Shown here: in pieces, positions 44,373 to 53,999 of the stretch
Layout: every line of letters starts with the position of its first letter
Numbering within the stretch: the first letter of the stretch is position 1
Assembly: GCA_910575555.1 (NCBI GenBank)
Contig: CAJTFX010000005.1
Location: forward strand, 1-64,000
From: Lachnospiraceae bacterium
GTDB lineage: Bacteria > Bacillota > Clostridia > Lachnospirales > Lachnospiraceae
Length of the DNA stretch: 64,000 nucleotides
Direction of reading: 5' to 3'
Notes under the pieces: model-generated
What the model was told of the DNA's origin: nothing
Seen by the model: only the letters and a program-made list of their open reading frames with translations
Databases searched by the model: none
Translations under genes and position numbers: made by a program

Positions 44373-47306
44373 ATGAAAAAAAGATTTTTTTTGGTTTTCT
44401 GTTTGCTGTTGTTTTTATTTACCGGTACGGTATCGGCTGATTCCGGCGGGGGCACCGGTTCTTTAAGCATCACAGACGAGAACCGCTTTGAACCTGATTA
44501 TTACCGGAAACCGGAGACGCGTTACATGTCTCTGGGGGCCGGGCTAGGACGGACTGCCAGAGCAGGCCTGGATTTTGAAACTTATATCGTAGAACAACTG
44601 CAGCAATTTTCCACGGTCATTGATGTGAGCGGCTATGGGATATCCAATGGGGGAGCGGGGAATGCTTTTTTCCAGGTTTTATACAACCATCCGGAACTGT
44701 TTTATGTGGAAGGGGATGTGGAATGGAGTTACAATTCCAGCGGCTTGGTAACCAAATATCATAGTATCAAATATTGTGATACAAAGGCCAATATCCAGCG
44801 TCAGCAGAAGGAACTGGAAGCGGCGGCAGAACAGGCCCTTACCTGGGTGGACGATTCCATGAGCGATATGGAAAAAGCCCTTGTGATTCACGACTATCTG
44901 GTTCTGAACTGTGAGTATGACCAGGAACGGCTGCAAAGCGGCAGGCTTCCGGCTTATTCCCATTCTGCTTACGGTGCGCTGGTGAGCAAACTGGCAGTCT
45001 GCGACGGGTATTCCCATGCCTATTCCTATATTTTGGGAAAACTGGATATCCCTTGTGAACTGGTAACCAGCAACAGTATGAATCATGCCTGGAGCATGGT
45101 TTCCATAGACGGAAACTGGTATCATGTGGATGTTACCTGGGATGATCCGATTTGGGACTGTATCGGGCGCGTTTTGCATAATTATTTTCTTTTGAGCGAT
45201 CAGGTGATTTCTGACAGCAGCCATAAACATTCAAATTGGAGCGCTGGCCACAGGGCTGTGTCCGATACTTATAAACAAATATTCTGGACGGGAATCCAGT
45301 CGGCTTTCTGCTATTGGAACGGGGCATGGCATTATGCCAGATATAACGGAATCAGCCGTACCGCCGATGTGATGAAAAAGCAGGAGCTTTTAGGCGGCAT
45401 GGAGGAAACAGTCCACGCAGAGTCCAGTCTGTGGGGGAATAACGGCGGAACTTATATGTATCTGGATTTAGATGCGGGAAAGAGGGGCATATATTTTAAC
45501 AGCGGAACCGCCATCTGCCGGTTAACTGAGGCTGGAACGGTGGAAACAGTGTATGAACCGGCCCAGTCTGCCAGTCAGTATATTTTTGGATTCACCATCA
45601 AAGAAAATCAGTTGTGCTACGGACTCCAGAGTACGCCCAATCTGTCCGGGAAACAGCGCATTTACACCTATCCTCTGCCAGAGCCGCCAGCGCAGATTAC
45701 GGGAATTACAGCGGAAAACGTAACTGCAGTTTATGACGGAGCCGCCAGGAAAATTCAGGTGAAGGGGATAAAAACCGGTGACACAGTTTCTTATGCCGGG
45801 GCAGACGGGGTGTTCGGCGCAGAACAGCCGGAGATGAAAAATGCCGGAACTTATCGGGTTTCCTACAAAGTAGAACGGAACGGGTGTGAACCCTTTACAG
45901 GAAACGCCCAGGTAGTGATTGAGAAGGCAGAACCGGAATACGCTGTTCCGAAGGGGCTGAAGATTGGAAAAGGACAGTCATTGAAAGAAGTGAAGCTGCC
46001 GGAAGGATTTTCCTGGGAGACAGATACCGGGATGAAATGGCAGGAGACAGGGGAAGTTACCTGCTATGCGGTTTATGTTCCCAAGGATTCCCGGAATTAT
46101 AAAGAAGTTTCCCGGATTCCGGTGAAACTAACGGTGACAGAGGAGAAACAGCCGGATACTCCGCCGGGAGAGTCGGAGAACCCGCCGGGAGGAGAAAATC
46201 CGGGAGAGCCGGATACTCCGCCGGGAGGAGAAAATCCGGGAGAGCCGGAGCTTCCGCCAGGGGAAGAGAATCCGGGACAGCCGGAGCTTCCCCCAGGAGG
46301 AACGCTGGATACTCCGCCGGAAGAAGAGAAGCCGGGAGAGCCGGATCTTTCGCCAGAGGGTGAGAAACCGGGCACTCTGCCGGGAACAGACGGGACAGAG
46401 GCGAATAAGGAAACACCCTCCTATACTGTGCCCCAGGGCCTCTCCGGGCACAGCGGCAAAATGTTAAACAGTGTAAAACTGCCTTCCGGATTTGTATGGC
46501 AGACTTCGGAAAGCACACGGCTGTGGCGGGAAGGCAGTTATACCTATTATGTGAAATATATTCCCGATGATACGGAGAAATATGTGACAGTTTCCAATAT
46601 TCCGGTAAAAGTGAAAGTGACCTGTCCGGGGCATCAGTACCGTTCAAAAATAACCAGAACAGCCACCAGAACCAGAACAGGCCAGGAGACTTTTACCTGC
46701 AGCGTCTGCGGGGATACGTATACCGAAGAGACTGAGGTATATGCGCCAAAGAAGCCGAAGCCGGTCACAGATTTGAAGGTTACGGGAACCAGCACCAATT
46801 CCCTGCAGTTTTCCTGGAAAAAAACAGAAGGCGTGAAATACCGTGTGGTGCTTTATCAGAAAAATGCCGTAATTTCAACAGCGTATACCGGTAAAAATGT
46901 TTATACCTGCAGTAAATTAAAACCTGCCGTTAATTATCTGCTGAAAGTAACCGCATACAGGGAAATAGACGGAGGAAAATATTATGCAGAAAAGGAAGCC
47001 TCTGTCCGCGCTTTTACCGTCCTTGGAAAAGTGAAATTAGTCTCAGTAAAGAATCGGGGAAGCAATAAAGCAAAACTCACCTGGAAAAAAGTGTCAGGAG
47101 CCGATGGATATGAGATTTCCATGAAAACAGGAAAAAGCGGCTATAAAAAAATCAAGACGATTGCCAAAGGAAAAACCGTCACTTTTACAAAAACCGGCCT
47201 GAAAAAAGGCAGGAATTACAGCTTCCGGATTCGGGCATTTAAAAAATCCCAGGGCAAGAAAGTGTACGGAAGCTACAGCAATGTGAAAACTTTAAAGAGA
47301 ACATAG
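44373..47306 (+). CDS. Secreted transglutaminase-like protein with MBG/FN3-type repeats
   Basis: Surface or secreted protein of 977 residues. Residues 1-22 are a signal peptide (KKRFFLVFCLLLFLFTGTVSA). Residues about 205-270 form a transglutaminase-like fold with Cys in AVCDGYSHAYSYIL, His in SMNHAWSMV and Asp in WYHVDVTWDDP. Then come beta-rich MBG-like domains (about 435-590), a Pro/Gly/Glu repeat linker (about 593-675), a second beta domain, a Cys-His motif (CPGHQY...CSVCGDTYTEE, about 750-790) and two FN3-like domains. No LPXTG motif is visible. It may crosslink or process peptidoglycan or proteins, but activity is unproven. A close paralogue follows. Confidence 0.8.
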   Translation: MKKRFFLVFCLLLFLFTGTVSADSGGGTGSLSITDENRFEPDYYRKPETRYMSLGAGLGRTARAGLDFETYIVEQLQQFSTVIDVSGYGISNGGAGNAFFQVLYNHPELFYVEGDVEWSYNSSGLVTKYHSIKYCDTKANIQRQQKELEAAAEQALTWVDDSMSDMEKALVIHDYLVLNCEYDQERLQSGRLPAYSHSAYGALVSKLAVCDGYSHAYSYILGKLDIPCELVTSNSMNHAWSMVSIDGNWYHVDVTWDDPIWDCIGRVLHNYFLLSDQVISDSSHKHSNWSAGHRAVSDTYKQIFWTGIQSAFCYWNGAWHYARYNGISRTADVMKKQELLGGMEETVHAESSLWGNNGGTYMYLDLDAGKRGIYFNSGTAICRLTEAGTVETVYEPAQSASQYIFGFTIKENQLCYGLQSTPNLSGKQRIYTYPLPEPPAQITGITAENVTAVYDGAARKIQVKGIKTGDTVSYAGADGVFGAEQPEMKNAGTYRVSYKVERNGCEPFTGNAQVVIEKAEPEYAVPKGLKIGKGQSLKEVKLPEGFSWETDTGMKWQETGEVTCYAVYVPKDSRNYKEVSRIPVKLTVTEEKQPDTPPGESENPPGGENPGEPDTPPGGENPGEPELPPGEENPGQPELPPGGTLDTPPEEEKPGEPDLSPEGEKPGTLPGTDGTEANKETPSYTVPQGLSGHSGKMLNSVKLPSGFVWQTSESTRLWREGSYTYYVKYIPDDTEKYVTVSNIPVKVKVTCPGHQYRSKITRTATRTRTGQETFTCSVCGDTYTEETEVYAPKKPKPVTDLKVTGTSTNSLQFSWKKTEGVKYRVVLYQKNAVISTAYTGKNVYTCSKLKPAVNYLLKVTAYREIDGGKYYAEKEASVRAFTVLGKVKLVSVKNRGSNKAKLTWKKVSGADGYEISMKTGKSGYKKIKTIAKGKTVTFTKTGLKKGRNYSFRIRAFKKSQGKKVYGSYSNVKTLKRT

Positions 47307-47443
47307 AGAAAGTGTCAGTACTGCAGCGATTGATGAGGGTCTGCCCCGCTTTATCGGGCACAACGTGGCAGATGGAAATTTAAGCAAGTAAAAACGTCGA
47401 TATTTAACCGCAGGAGTAATATGTCTGAGAAAAGGAGCAGATT

Positions 47444-48721
47444 ATGAAACAGAAAATTTTATTTCCTGTTTTGCTGCTGTTGTGTTTATTTGGGAGCACT
47501 GCGTATGCAGCCCCCGTCCAACAGGAGCAGACAGAAACAATTACATTAACGGAAGAGAATCGTTATAATCCGGTATATTATCAGGAGCCGGAGGAAATCT
47601 ATCCGGCGGCAAATGCCGGAATGGCCCGCGGGGCGCAGGTAACCTTAGAAGAATATGTGGTGAGCGCGTTAGAGGAATTTCAGAATACCATTGATATTTC
47701 GGCATATCAGATTCCGAAGGAAGAAGCAGGGAATGTGTTTCTTCAGATATTGAACGATCATCCCTCTTTGTTTTTTGTGAATGGCCGTATCGGATGGAGC
47801 AGCAGTGGAACCACCGGGATGGCAGTGGCTTATGAGGTAGAATACACAGATACAATAGAGAATATCAGAGTGCAGAAAGCAGATTTTGACCGTGCAATTA
47901 ATCAGGCGTTAACCTGGACTGATCCTGCTATGACCGATTTGGAGAAGGCATTGGCGGTGCATGATTATCTTGTGTTAAATTGCGAATACGATTATGAAAG
48001 GCTGAACAGTAACACAGTTCCGGATATTTCCCATTCGGCTTACGGCGCATTGATTGAGAATATAGCTGTCTGCGACGGATATGCCAAGGCTTATGCCAGT
48101 ATTCTGGAAAAGCTTGGAATTTCCAGTAAAATAGTGGCAAGTGACAGTATGAATCATGCCTGGAATCTGGTTTCTGTTGACGAAAACTGGTATCATGTGG
48201 ATGCCACCTGGGATGATCCCATCCAGGACTGTATCGGGCGGGCAGGCCACAATTATTTTATGCTGAGCGATACGGCAATTTCAGATGCAAATCATGAACA
48301 TTATGGATGGGTGAAAGAGTATACTGCAGATTCCAGCGTTTATGACAATGCATTCTGGTCAGACATTACTTCCGCATTCTGTTATCAGCAGGGGAACTGG
48401 TATTATGCAAGCTATAAAGCCGGAAGTACAGCTCTGATGAAAAAGCCGGAACTTCTGGGAACAGAAGAACAGGAAATTTGTACTGAAAACGTCACATGGA
48501 ATAACTATGGGATGAGCGGCATGTATCTGGATCTGGAACCTGCAAAAGAAGAGATATATTTTAATACCAGAACCGATATACGCAAAATAAATGCAGACGG
48601 AACAATTGCAGCCGTGTATCAGCCGGAACTTCCATCAGGGCAGTTGATTTTTGGCTTTACCGTGAGAGGCTCCAGGCTGTGTTATGCGCTTCAGGAAAGT
48701 CCGAATTTGGCAGGGAAGTAG
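47444..48721 (+). CDS. Paralogue: transglutaminase-like half, ended by amber codon
   Basis: Signal peptide (KQKILFPVLLLLCLFGSTAYA), then the same transglutaminase-like domain as the previous gene (AVCDGYAKAYASIL, SMNHAWNLV, WYHVDATWDDP). The frame stops at a TAG (48719-48721) after NLAGK, exactly where the paralogue has NLSGKQ; CAG in the first gene corresponds to TAG here. The same frame stays open for another 1221 bases after the stop and encodes the repeat domains. The 425-residue product would be a secreted catalytic domain without the C-terminal domains. AAAAGGAG precedes the start. Confidence 0.8.
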   Translation: MKQKILFPVLLLLCLFGSTAYAAPVQQEQTETITLTEENRYNPVYYQEPEEIYPAANAGMARGAQVTLEEYVVSALEEFQNTIDISAYQIPKEEAGNVFLQILNDHPSLFFVNGRIGWSSSGTTGMAVAYEVEYTDTIENIRVQKADFDRAINQALTWTDPAMTDLEKALAVHDYLVLNCEYDYERLNSNTVPDISHSAYGALIENIAVCDGYAKAYASILEKLGISSKIVASDSMNHAWNLVSVDENWYHVDATWDDPIQDCIGRAGHNYFMLSDTAISDANHEHYGWVKEYTADSSVYDNAFWSDITSAFCYQQGNWYYASYKAGSTALMKKPELLGTEEQEICTENVTWNNYGMSGMYLDLEPAKEEIYFNTRTDIRKINADGTIAAVYQPELPSGQLIFGFTVRGSRLCYALQESPNLAGK

Positions 48722-48739
48722 GAAATCAAAACATTTATC

Positions 48740-49942
48740 ATGGAGGAGCTCAGACTTCCGGAGATTACGGGAGTTACTGCTTCAGACGTGATAGCAGTTT
48801 ATGATAACACTGCCAAAACAATAACGGTAACAGGCACAATTTCCAGTGATAAAGTCACATATAAGTTAGAAGGCGGCAGTTACGGTTCCAGTCAGCCGGA
48901 GTTGATTAATGCCGGAACTTATCAGGTTTGGTATCGGGTGGAACGAGAGAATTGCGAGACTTTGGAACAAAAGGTTCAGGTGGTAATTAATCAGGCAGAA
49001 CCGATATATACAGTTCCTACAGAATTAAAAGGAAACAGCGGCACAACGTTAGGCCAGATCAGACTGCCGCAAGGATTTTCCTGGGAGAATGCATCTGTAA
49101 AATTAAAGGAAGAAGGCAAAAAAGGCTTTTATGCTGTCTATACGCCGGGGGATACTCAAAATTACAAAACGGTTTCCCATATTGCAATAAACGTAACGGT
49201 GACCTGTCCAGGCCATAATTATGCTTCTAAAGTGACAGTACCGCCTACCGCAACTAAAAAAGGACAAATGACGTATACCTGCAGTTTATGCGGAAATACA
49301 TATACCGAAGAGATTGAAATACTGAAACCGGACAGTCCAGGCGGAGATGAAAACACCCAGAACCCCGGAACCGCCGACACACTCCAAAAGCCAGAAAAAG
49401 TTTCCGGCCTGAAAGTGGCCAAAGCTGCCGCAAATTCCCTGAAATTTTCCTGGAAGGCTGTAAAAGGGGCGAACTACCGGCTGACTCTTTACAAAGGAAG
49501 CAAAACCGTTTTCACAAAGTATATAAAAACAAATTCTTATACCTGCAAAAGCCTGAAAGCGGCAACAGCTTACACTGTAAAAGTAACCTCTTATGTGGAA
49601 AGCAAGGGAACGAAGCTGTATGCTGCTTCTGAAACATCTTTAAAGGCGGCAACAGCCCCTGAGAAAGTAAAATTGAGCTCTGTTAAGAAAAAGAGCAGCA
49701 GTAAAGCAAAAATCACATGGAAAAAAACCGCCGGGGCCGATGGTTATGAAGTATTTATGCGCACCGGAAAAGGAAGCTTTAAGAAAATAAAAACCATTAC
49801 CAAAGGAAAAACAACTTCATTTACCAGGTCAGGGCTGAAAAAAGGAAAAAGCTACAGTTTCCGCGTCCGGGCCTATAAGAAATCGGCAGCCGGGAAAGCA
49901 TACGGAAGCTACAGCAATGTAAAAACATTGAAGATGAAATAA
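48740..49942 (+). CDS. Paralogue: MBG/FN3 half, in frame after the amber codon
   Basis: A 400-residue open frame continuing the previous gene in the same frame after one TAG. It contains the MBG-like domains (GVTASDVIAVYDNTAKTITV), the Cys-His motif (CPGHNYAS then CSLCGNTYTEE) and two FN3-like repeats ending YGSYSNVKTLKMK, parallel to the first protein, but without the long Pro-rich linker. The ATG at 48740 has no proper ribosome site and no signal peptide follows, so separate export is unlikely. Either a recent nonsense mutation broke the gene, or the amber is read through. Confidence 0.7.
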   Translation: MEELRLPEITGVTASDVIAVYDNTAKTITVTGTISSDKVTYKLEGGSYGSSQPELINAGTYQVWYRVERENCETLEQKVQVVINQAEPIYTVPTELKGNSGTTLGQIRLPQGFSWENASVKLKEEGKKGFYAVYTPGDTQNYKTVSHIAINVTVTCPGHNYASKVTVPPTATKKGQMTYTCSLCGNTYTEEIEILKPDSPGGDENTQNPGTADTLQKPEKVSGLKVAKAAANSLKFSWKAVKGANYRLTLYKGSKTVFTKYIKTNSYTCKSLKAATAYTVKVTSYVESKGTKLYAASETSLKAATAPEKVKLSSVKKKSSSKAKITWKKTAGADGYEVFMRTGKGSFKKIKTITKGKTTSFTRSGLKKGKSYSFRVRAYKKSAAGKAYGSYSNVKTLKMK

Positions 49943-49948
49943 GAAAAA

Positions 49949-50017
49949 GGGGGCGGCCGGAAACTGGCAGTTTCACTGCTGTATATTGTGTGTAACTGCC
50001 ATGTTCCGGCTGCCCCC
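49949..50017. terminator. Long bidirectional terminator hairpin
   Basis: GGGGGCGGCCGGAA (49949-49962) pairs with TTCCGGCTGCCCCC (50004-50017); an inner AACTGGCAGTT/AACTGCCATGTT pairing lengthens it. On the minus strand CTTTTTCTTATT follows, so it serves the flavoprotein operon as well as the surface-protein genes. Confidence 0.8.
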
Positions 50018-50075
50018 TGTTAAAATTCAAATCAGAAGGAGCGATGTATCAGGGAAAAACGGGATAATGCCTTCT

Positions 50076-51998
50076 TTACAGCGCCATGGCTGCGGCAGCG
50101 CCGTCTGCAACGGCCTGTAAGGCCTGCCCGGCTTCCTTTGCATCACCAATCAGATAGATTTCTTTTCCGCAGTCTTTGACTGCGTGATACAATTCCTGAT
50201 CCGGCCTGGAACCCACCGCATACACGATATGGGTAAAACCGGACAGTTCTTTTTCTTCTCCGGATGTTTCCAACCGGACGGTATCTCCGGCTGTGCTGAC
50301 TAACCGGGTTTGCGTCAGCAGGTTTACACCGATATCCTTCAGCCGTATTATGGCCGGAACCAGATTGGCAGGCGCCATGCCTTCGCCCATTGTATGCTTC
50401 ATTTCTATGACGGTCAGCGTTAAATTTCCTGTTTTTGCAGAATCCAGATATTCCGCTGTTTCCAGTCCTGCCATGCCGCCTCCTACGATCAGTATATTTC
50501 CCTGGGTGATTTTTTTCTCACCTTTTAAAATCTGATGTGCGGTGCAGGCATTTTCGCTTTCTTTCGGCATGATCGGCTGAGAACCGTTTGCCAGAATCAC
50601 AGCGTCAAAATTACTCTGAAGGATTTCCTCTGCGTCTACTAAATGTCCCCGTTTTATCTGCACATGCAGGCGAAGAAGTTCATGCTCCAGGAATAGAATC
50701 CACTTTATCAGCGGCTCTTTATAAGGCGGGACTGCGGCAAGCAGGATTTGTCCGCCTAAATTTTCTTCTTTTTCAAACAGGGTTACAGTTTCTCCCCGGA
50801 GGGCGGCCATTCTTGCTGCGGCCATGCCGCCGATTCCGCCTCCTATGACCGCCACTTTTTTTGAGATTTCTGCAGGTTCTATGGACAGCCTGGATTCTTT
50901 GCCGGCAAATGGATTAATCACGCAGGAAGCGGGTCTGCGTTTATTTTGTTCGCCCACACAGCCCACAAGGCAGCCTGCGCAGGGAGCAATTTCGTCTCTG
51001 CGTCCCTCCTGGATTTTATGGACGAATTCCGGCTCTGCAAGCAGCGCCCTGCCCAGTACCACTGCATCTGCTTTTCCTTCTCTGATCACTGTTTCTGCAA
51101 GCTCCGGAGTGTTGATTTTTCCCACTACGATGACGGGAACGGTGCTGACAGATTTGATTTTTGCAGCTTCTTCCACATTGATGCCGGCCTTTTCTCCGTG
51201 AGAAGGGATAATTTTATTTGGTAATTCATACTGTACCCCTCCGGAAATCTCAAAGGCGTCGACGCCGTGTTCAATAAGCGCCGGAACCAGCTGTATCATA
51301 TCCTCTACGGTATTGCCGCCTGCCGCCCGTTCACTGCCTGATATTCTGAGAATGATTGGAAAGTCTGCGCCGCATTTTTCCTTGATGGCGTCCACTGTTT
51401 CCAGTAAAAGCCGGGCGCGGTTCATCAGGCTTCCGCCGTACGCGTCAGTACGGGTGTTCCTCAGGGGAGATAAGAAAGATCCCAACAGCATATATCCATG
51501 GGCGCAGTGCAGTTCAATTCCGTCGAAGCCTGCCTGCTTTGCCTGCCAGGAAGCGTCAGCGTACTGTGCGATGATGGCAGGAAGCTCTTCTGGTTCCAGA
51601 GCCCGGGTGTCCTGTCCCATGGAATTTTTGTATCCACTGGAGGACACGGGGGTCACTCCGGAGAAGGAGCAGATGCTCTCCGGCCCCGGATGGGTAATCT
51701 GCGGAATGATTTTTGCGCCGTAAGAATGAATTTTGTCAGTAAATTCTCTGTATCGTGCAATGCTGCTTTCATCCCGGAAACAAAGGGTATGGCCCAGATA
51801 CGGCGTATTGGGGTCAACGGTGGTTGCATCTGTGATAATGCATCCGACTCCTCCTTTTGCCCGGGCAAGCCAGTATGCCTGCTGTTCTTCGCCGGGAACG
51901 CCGTCCGGATTGACGTAGCCCAGGGACATGGGAGCCATAAAGGTTCTGTTTTTCAGCGTCATGGAGCCGATTTTTAATTCTGTGAATAAATTTGCCAT
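50076..51998 (-). CDS. Old-Yellow-Enzyme/2,4-dienoyl-CoA reductase-type flavoprotein A
   Basis: NADH:flavin oxidoreductase of 640 residues. The N-terminal TIM-barrel OYE domain (1-350) has LKNRTFMAPM, GFDGIELHCAHGYMLLGSFLSPLRNTRTDAYGGS and VILGRALLAEPEF-type sequence. A 4Fe-4S cluster is bound by CAGCLVGC and a later Cys. The C-terminal part holds FAD and NAD(P)-binding motifs (VAVIGGGIGGMAAARMAALRGE; LIVGGGMAGLETAEYL). The family reduces activated C=C bonds of enoates, dienoyl-CoA or steroids such as BaiCD/BaiH. It lies 13 nt downstream of the paralogue. Confidence 0.86.
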   Translation of the reverse strand: MANLFTELKIGSMTLKNRTFMAPMSLGYVNPDGVPGEEQQAYWLARAKGGVGCIITDATTVDPNTPYLGHTLCFRDESSIARYREFTDKIHSYGAKIIPQITHPGPESICSFSGVTPVSSSGYKNSMGQDTRALEPEELPAIIAQYADASWQAKQAGFDGIELHCAHGYMLLGSFLSPLRNTRTDAYGGSLMNRARLLLETVDAIKEKCGADFPIILRISGSERAAGGNTVEDMIQLVPALIEHGVDAFEISGGVQYELPNKIIPSHGEKAGINVEEAAKIKSVSTVPVIVVGKINTPELAETVIREGKADAVVLGRALLAEPEFVHKIQEGRRDEIAPCAGCLVGCVGEQNKRRPASCVINPFAGKESRLSIEPAEISKKVAVIGGGIGGMAAARMAALRGETVTLFEKEENLGGQILLAAVPPYKEPLIKWILFLEHELLRLHVQIKRGHLVDAEEILQSNFDAVILANGSQPIMPKESENACTAHQILKGEKKITQGNILIVGGGMAGLETAEYLDSAKTGNLTLTVIEMKHTMGEGMAPANLVPAIIRLKDIGVNLLTQTRLVSTAGDTVRLETSGEEKELSGFTHIVYAVGSRPDQELYHAVKDCGKEIYLIGDAKEAGQALQAVADGAAAAMAL

Positions 51999-52011
51999 AA
52001 GTATGCCCTCT

Positions 52012-53976
52012 TTATTGATTGATATCTAAAACAGCGTGGTAAGCGTCGTGGATTGCGTTCAGAGCCATGCCCGGCGCTTTTTTGGCGTCTCCGATGAGAT
52101 ACGCCGGAATCTCCAGTTTTTGGCAGGTTTCCTGCAATGCTGTTGTGTCCGCAGACTTTGTTCCCACTGCCATAACAACCAGATCTGCCTGGAAAGAAAC
52201 CTGCTCCTGATCTTTTTGCGCAATGACTTTGTCTGCTTCTATTGCTTTGCAGACAGTGTTTGTATGTACTGTGACCGGCAATTCCGAAAGGGAGAACTGG
52301 GAGGTGATCTTGCGGAGCTGTCCCAGGTCAGCCAGTACATCCGGCTTCATTTCCAGGATATCTGCTTTGACGCCCCGGGACGCCAGGTATTCTGCGCACT
52401 CAAAGCCAACCAGTCCGCCGCCGATGACTACTGCGGTTTTTCCTGAGAACTCTTTTCCTTCAAGAAGATCATGGGATTCTGTCACGATTTCACTGTCTCT
52501 TCCTGGAATATCCGGCACAATGGGAGTGGAGCCTGCGGCAAGGATCACGATGTCCGGGTGCATTTTTTCAATCAGTTCCGGCGTAACCTCCGTATTCAGA
52601 TGCACTTTGATTCCCTGATCTTTTACATTTGCCACAGCCTTGTCCGCAGCGTATTGAAAATCACTTTTTCCAGGAGCAGCGCCGGCAAGTGTGAACTGAC
52701 CGCCCAGGCGGCTGCTTTTTTCAAAGATCACCGGTTCATTTCCAGTTTTTTTCAGATTAAGGGCCGCCTCGATTCCTGCAATGCCTCCTCCCACAATCAT
52801 TACTTTCCTGGATTTAACTCCCGGTGTTAAAGCCCATGCTTCTTCCTCTAACAGAGCAGGATTTCTCATACAGGTGATGTGCTTTACTTCCGGATCGGAT
52901 AATGATGCGCAGAAGTAATCGTAACATCCCTGGTTGCAGCCGATACAGTAGCGGATATCATTCAGACGTCCTTCCCGGGCCTTATTACAGAAGTCCGGAT
53001 CTGCAAGCTGCGCCCGCGCCATAACGATCAGATCTGCTTTATCTTCTTCCAAAATCTGCTCAGCCAGCTCCGGGGTGTTGATTCGGCCGCAGGGCATGGT
53101 CAGCATTCCGGTTTCCTGACGGATTCGGGCTGCATCTTCCACATTGAAGCCTTTTGGAATGTCCACAGGCGCCACTTCATAGACCGTTGCCGCTGTCACA
53201 ATATTGCCTCTGGAAATATTAAGGACATCCACGCCGGCTTCTTTTGCGTCCTTGCAGAATTCAATGACCTCCTCTATGGTCAGTCCTCCTTCCAGCATAT
53301 CGTCATGGCAGCCGATCCGCATCAGCAGAGGCATTCCTTCCGGCATATTTTTGCGGATTGCCCGGATACATGCCAGAGGGAATTTCTTTCGGTTTTCGAA
53401 ACTGCCGCCCCAGCAGTCAGTTCTGTGATTCAGCCCGCCGGACAGCATAGAATGGGGAAGGTAATTGTGGGCGCAGTGAAACTCCAGGCAGTCAAAGCCT
53501 GCTGTTACCGCTCTTTTTGCAGCAGCCCCGAATGCTTCGATGACAGAATAGAGCCGTTCTTCTGTAATTCCCGGTACCGTATATTCAGCGGACATGGGCA
53601 TATCATTTGGCAGAAGGATCTGGGCCGTTTGGTCGCTTGCCACTGCAAGTCCTCCCTGCCACAGCTGAACGCAGGTTTTTCCGCCTGCCGCATGGACGGC
53701 GTCGTTTAATTTCTGCAGTCCCGGAATATATTTATCCTCTGCAATGGACAAAAATCCATGGGGCGCGCTTGCGGCGTCTACCGAGGTCACTTCCACTGTG
53801 TTCAGCCCGCATCCCCCCTTTGCACGGGCCGCATGATAGGCAATCAGCTTGTCGGTTACTTCTCTGCCGTCGGCGCTTTCAGCGCTTTCATGGGTTCCCA
53901 TGGCGCTCAGTACTACACGGTTTCTCAGTTCCAGGTTTTTGATTTTGATGGGTGAAAATAATTTTTCAAATAACAT
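52012..53976 (-). CDS. Old-Yellow-Enzyme/2,4-dienoyl-CoA reductase-type flavoprotein B
   Basis: A 654-residue paralogue of the next gene. OYE barrel motifs include LRNRVVLSAMGTHE, GFDCLEFHCAHNYLPHSMLSGGLNHRTDCWGGS, followed by CIGCNQGCYDYFC cluster cysteines and two dinucleotide folds (VMIVGGGIAGIEAALNLKKTGN; AVVIGGGLVGFECAEYLASRG). The pair may form a heteromer or act on related substrates. The TetR gene immediately upstream (54000-54590) with a clear operator suggests induction by a small molecule. Substrate unknown; a bile-acid or enoate reductase is possible but not shown. Confidence 0.86.
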   Translation of the reverse strand: MLFEKLFSPIKIKNLELRNRVVLSAMGTHESAESADGREVTDKLIAYHAARAKGGCGLNTVEVTSVDAASAPHGFLSIAEDKYIPGLQKLNDAVHAAGGKTCVQLWQGGLAVASDQTAQILLPNDMPMSAEYTVPGITEERLYSVIEAFGAAAKRAVTAGFDCLEFHCAHNYLPHSMLSGGLNHRTDCWGGSFENRKKFPLACIRAIRKNMPEGMPLLMRIGCHDDMLEGGLTIEEVIEFCKDAKEAGVDVLNISRGNIVTAATVYEVAPVDIPKGFNVEDAARIRQETGMLTMPCGRINTPELAEQILEEDKADLIVMARAQLADPDFCNKAREGRLNDIRYCIGCNQGCYDYFCASLSDPEVKHITCMRNPALLEEEAWALTPGVKSRKVMIVGGGIAGIEAALNLKKTGNEPVIFEKSSRLGGQFTLAGAAPGKSDFQYAADKAVANVKDQGIKVHLNTEVTPELIEKMHPDIVILAAGSTPIVPDIPGRDSEIVTESHDLLEGKEFSGKTAVVIGGGLVGFECAEYLASRGVKADILEMKPDVLADLGQLRKITSQFSLSELPVTVHTNTVCKAIEADKVIAQKDQEQVSFQADLVVMAVGTKSADTTALQETCQKLEIPAYLIGDAKKAPGMALNAIHDAYHAVLDINQ

Positions 53977-53999
53977 ATGTCCTCCTCCTTTGAAAAAAA

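Noticed and set aside
46057-46647. Minus-strand frames opposite the Pro/Gly/Glu linker
   Set aside because: Low-complexity translations caused by the repeat; not genes.
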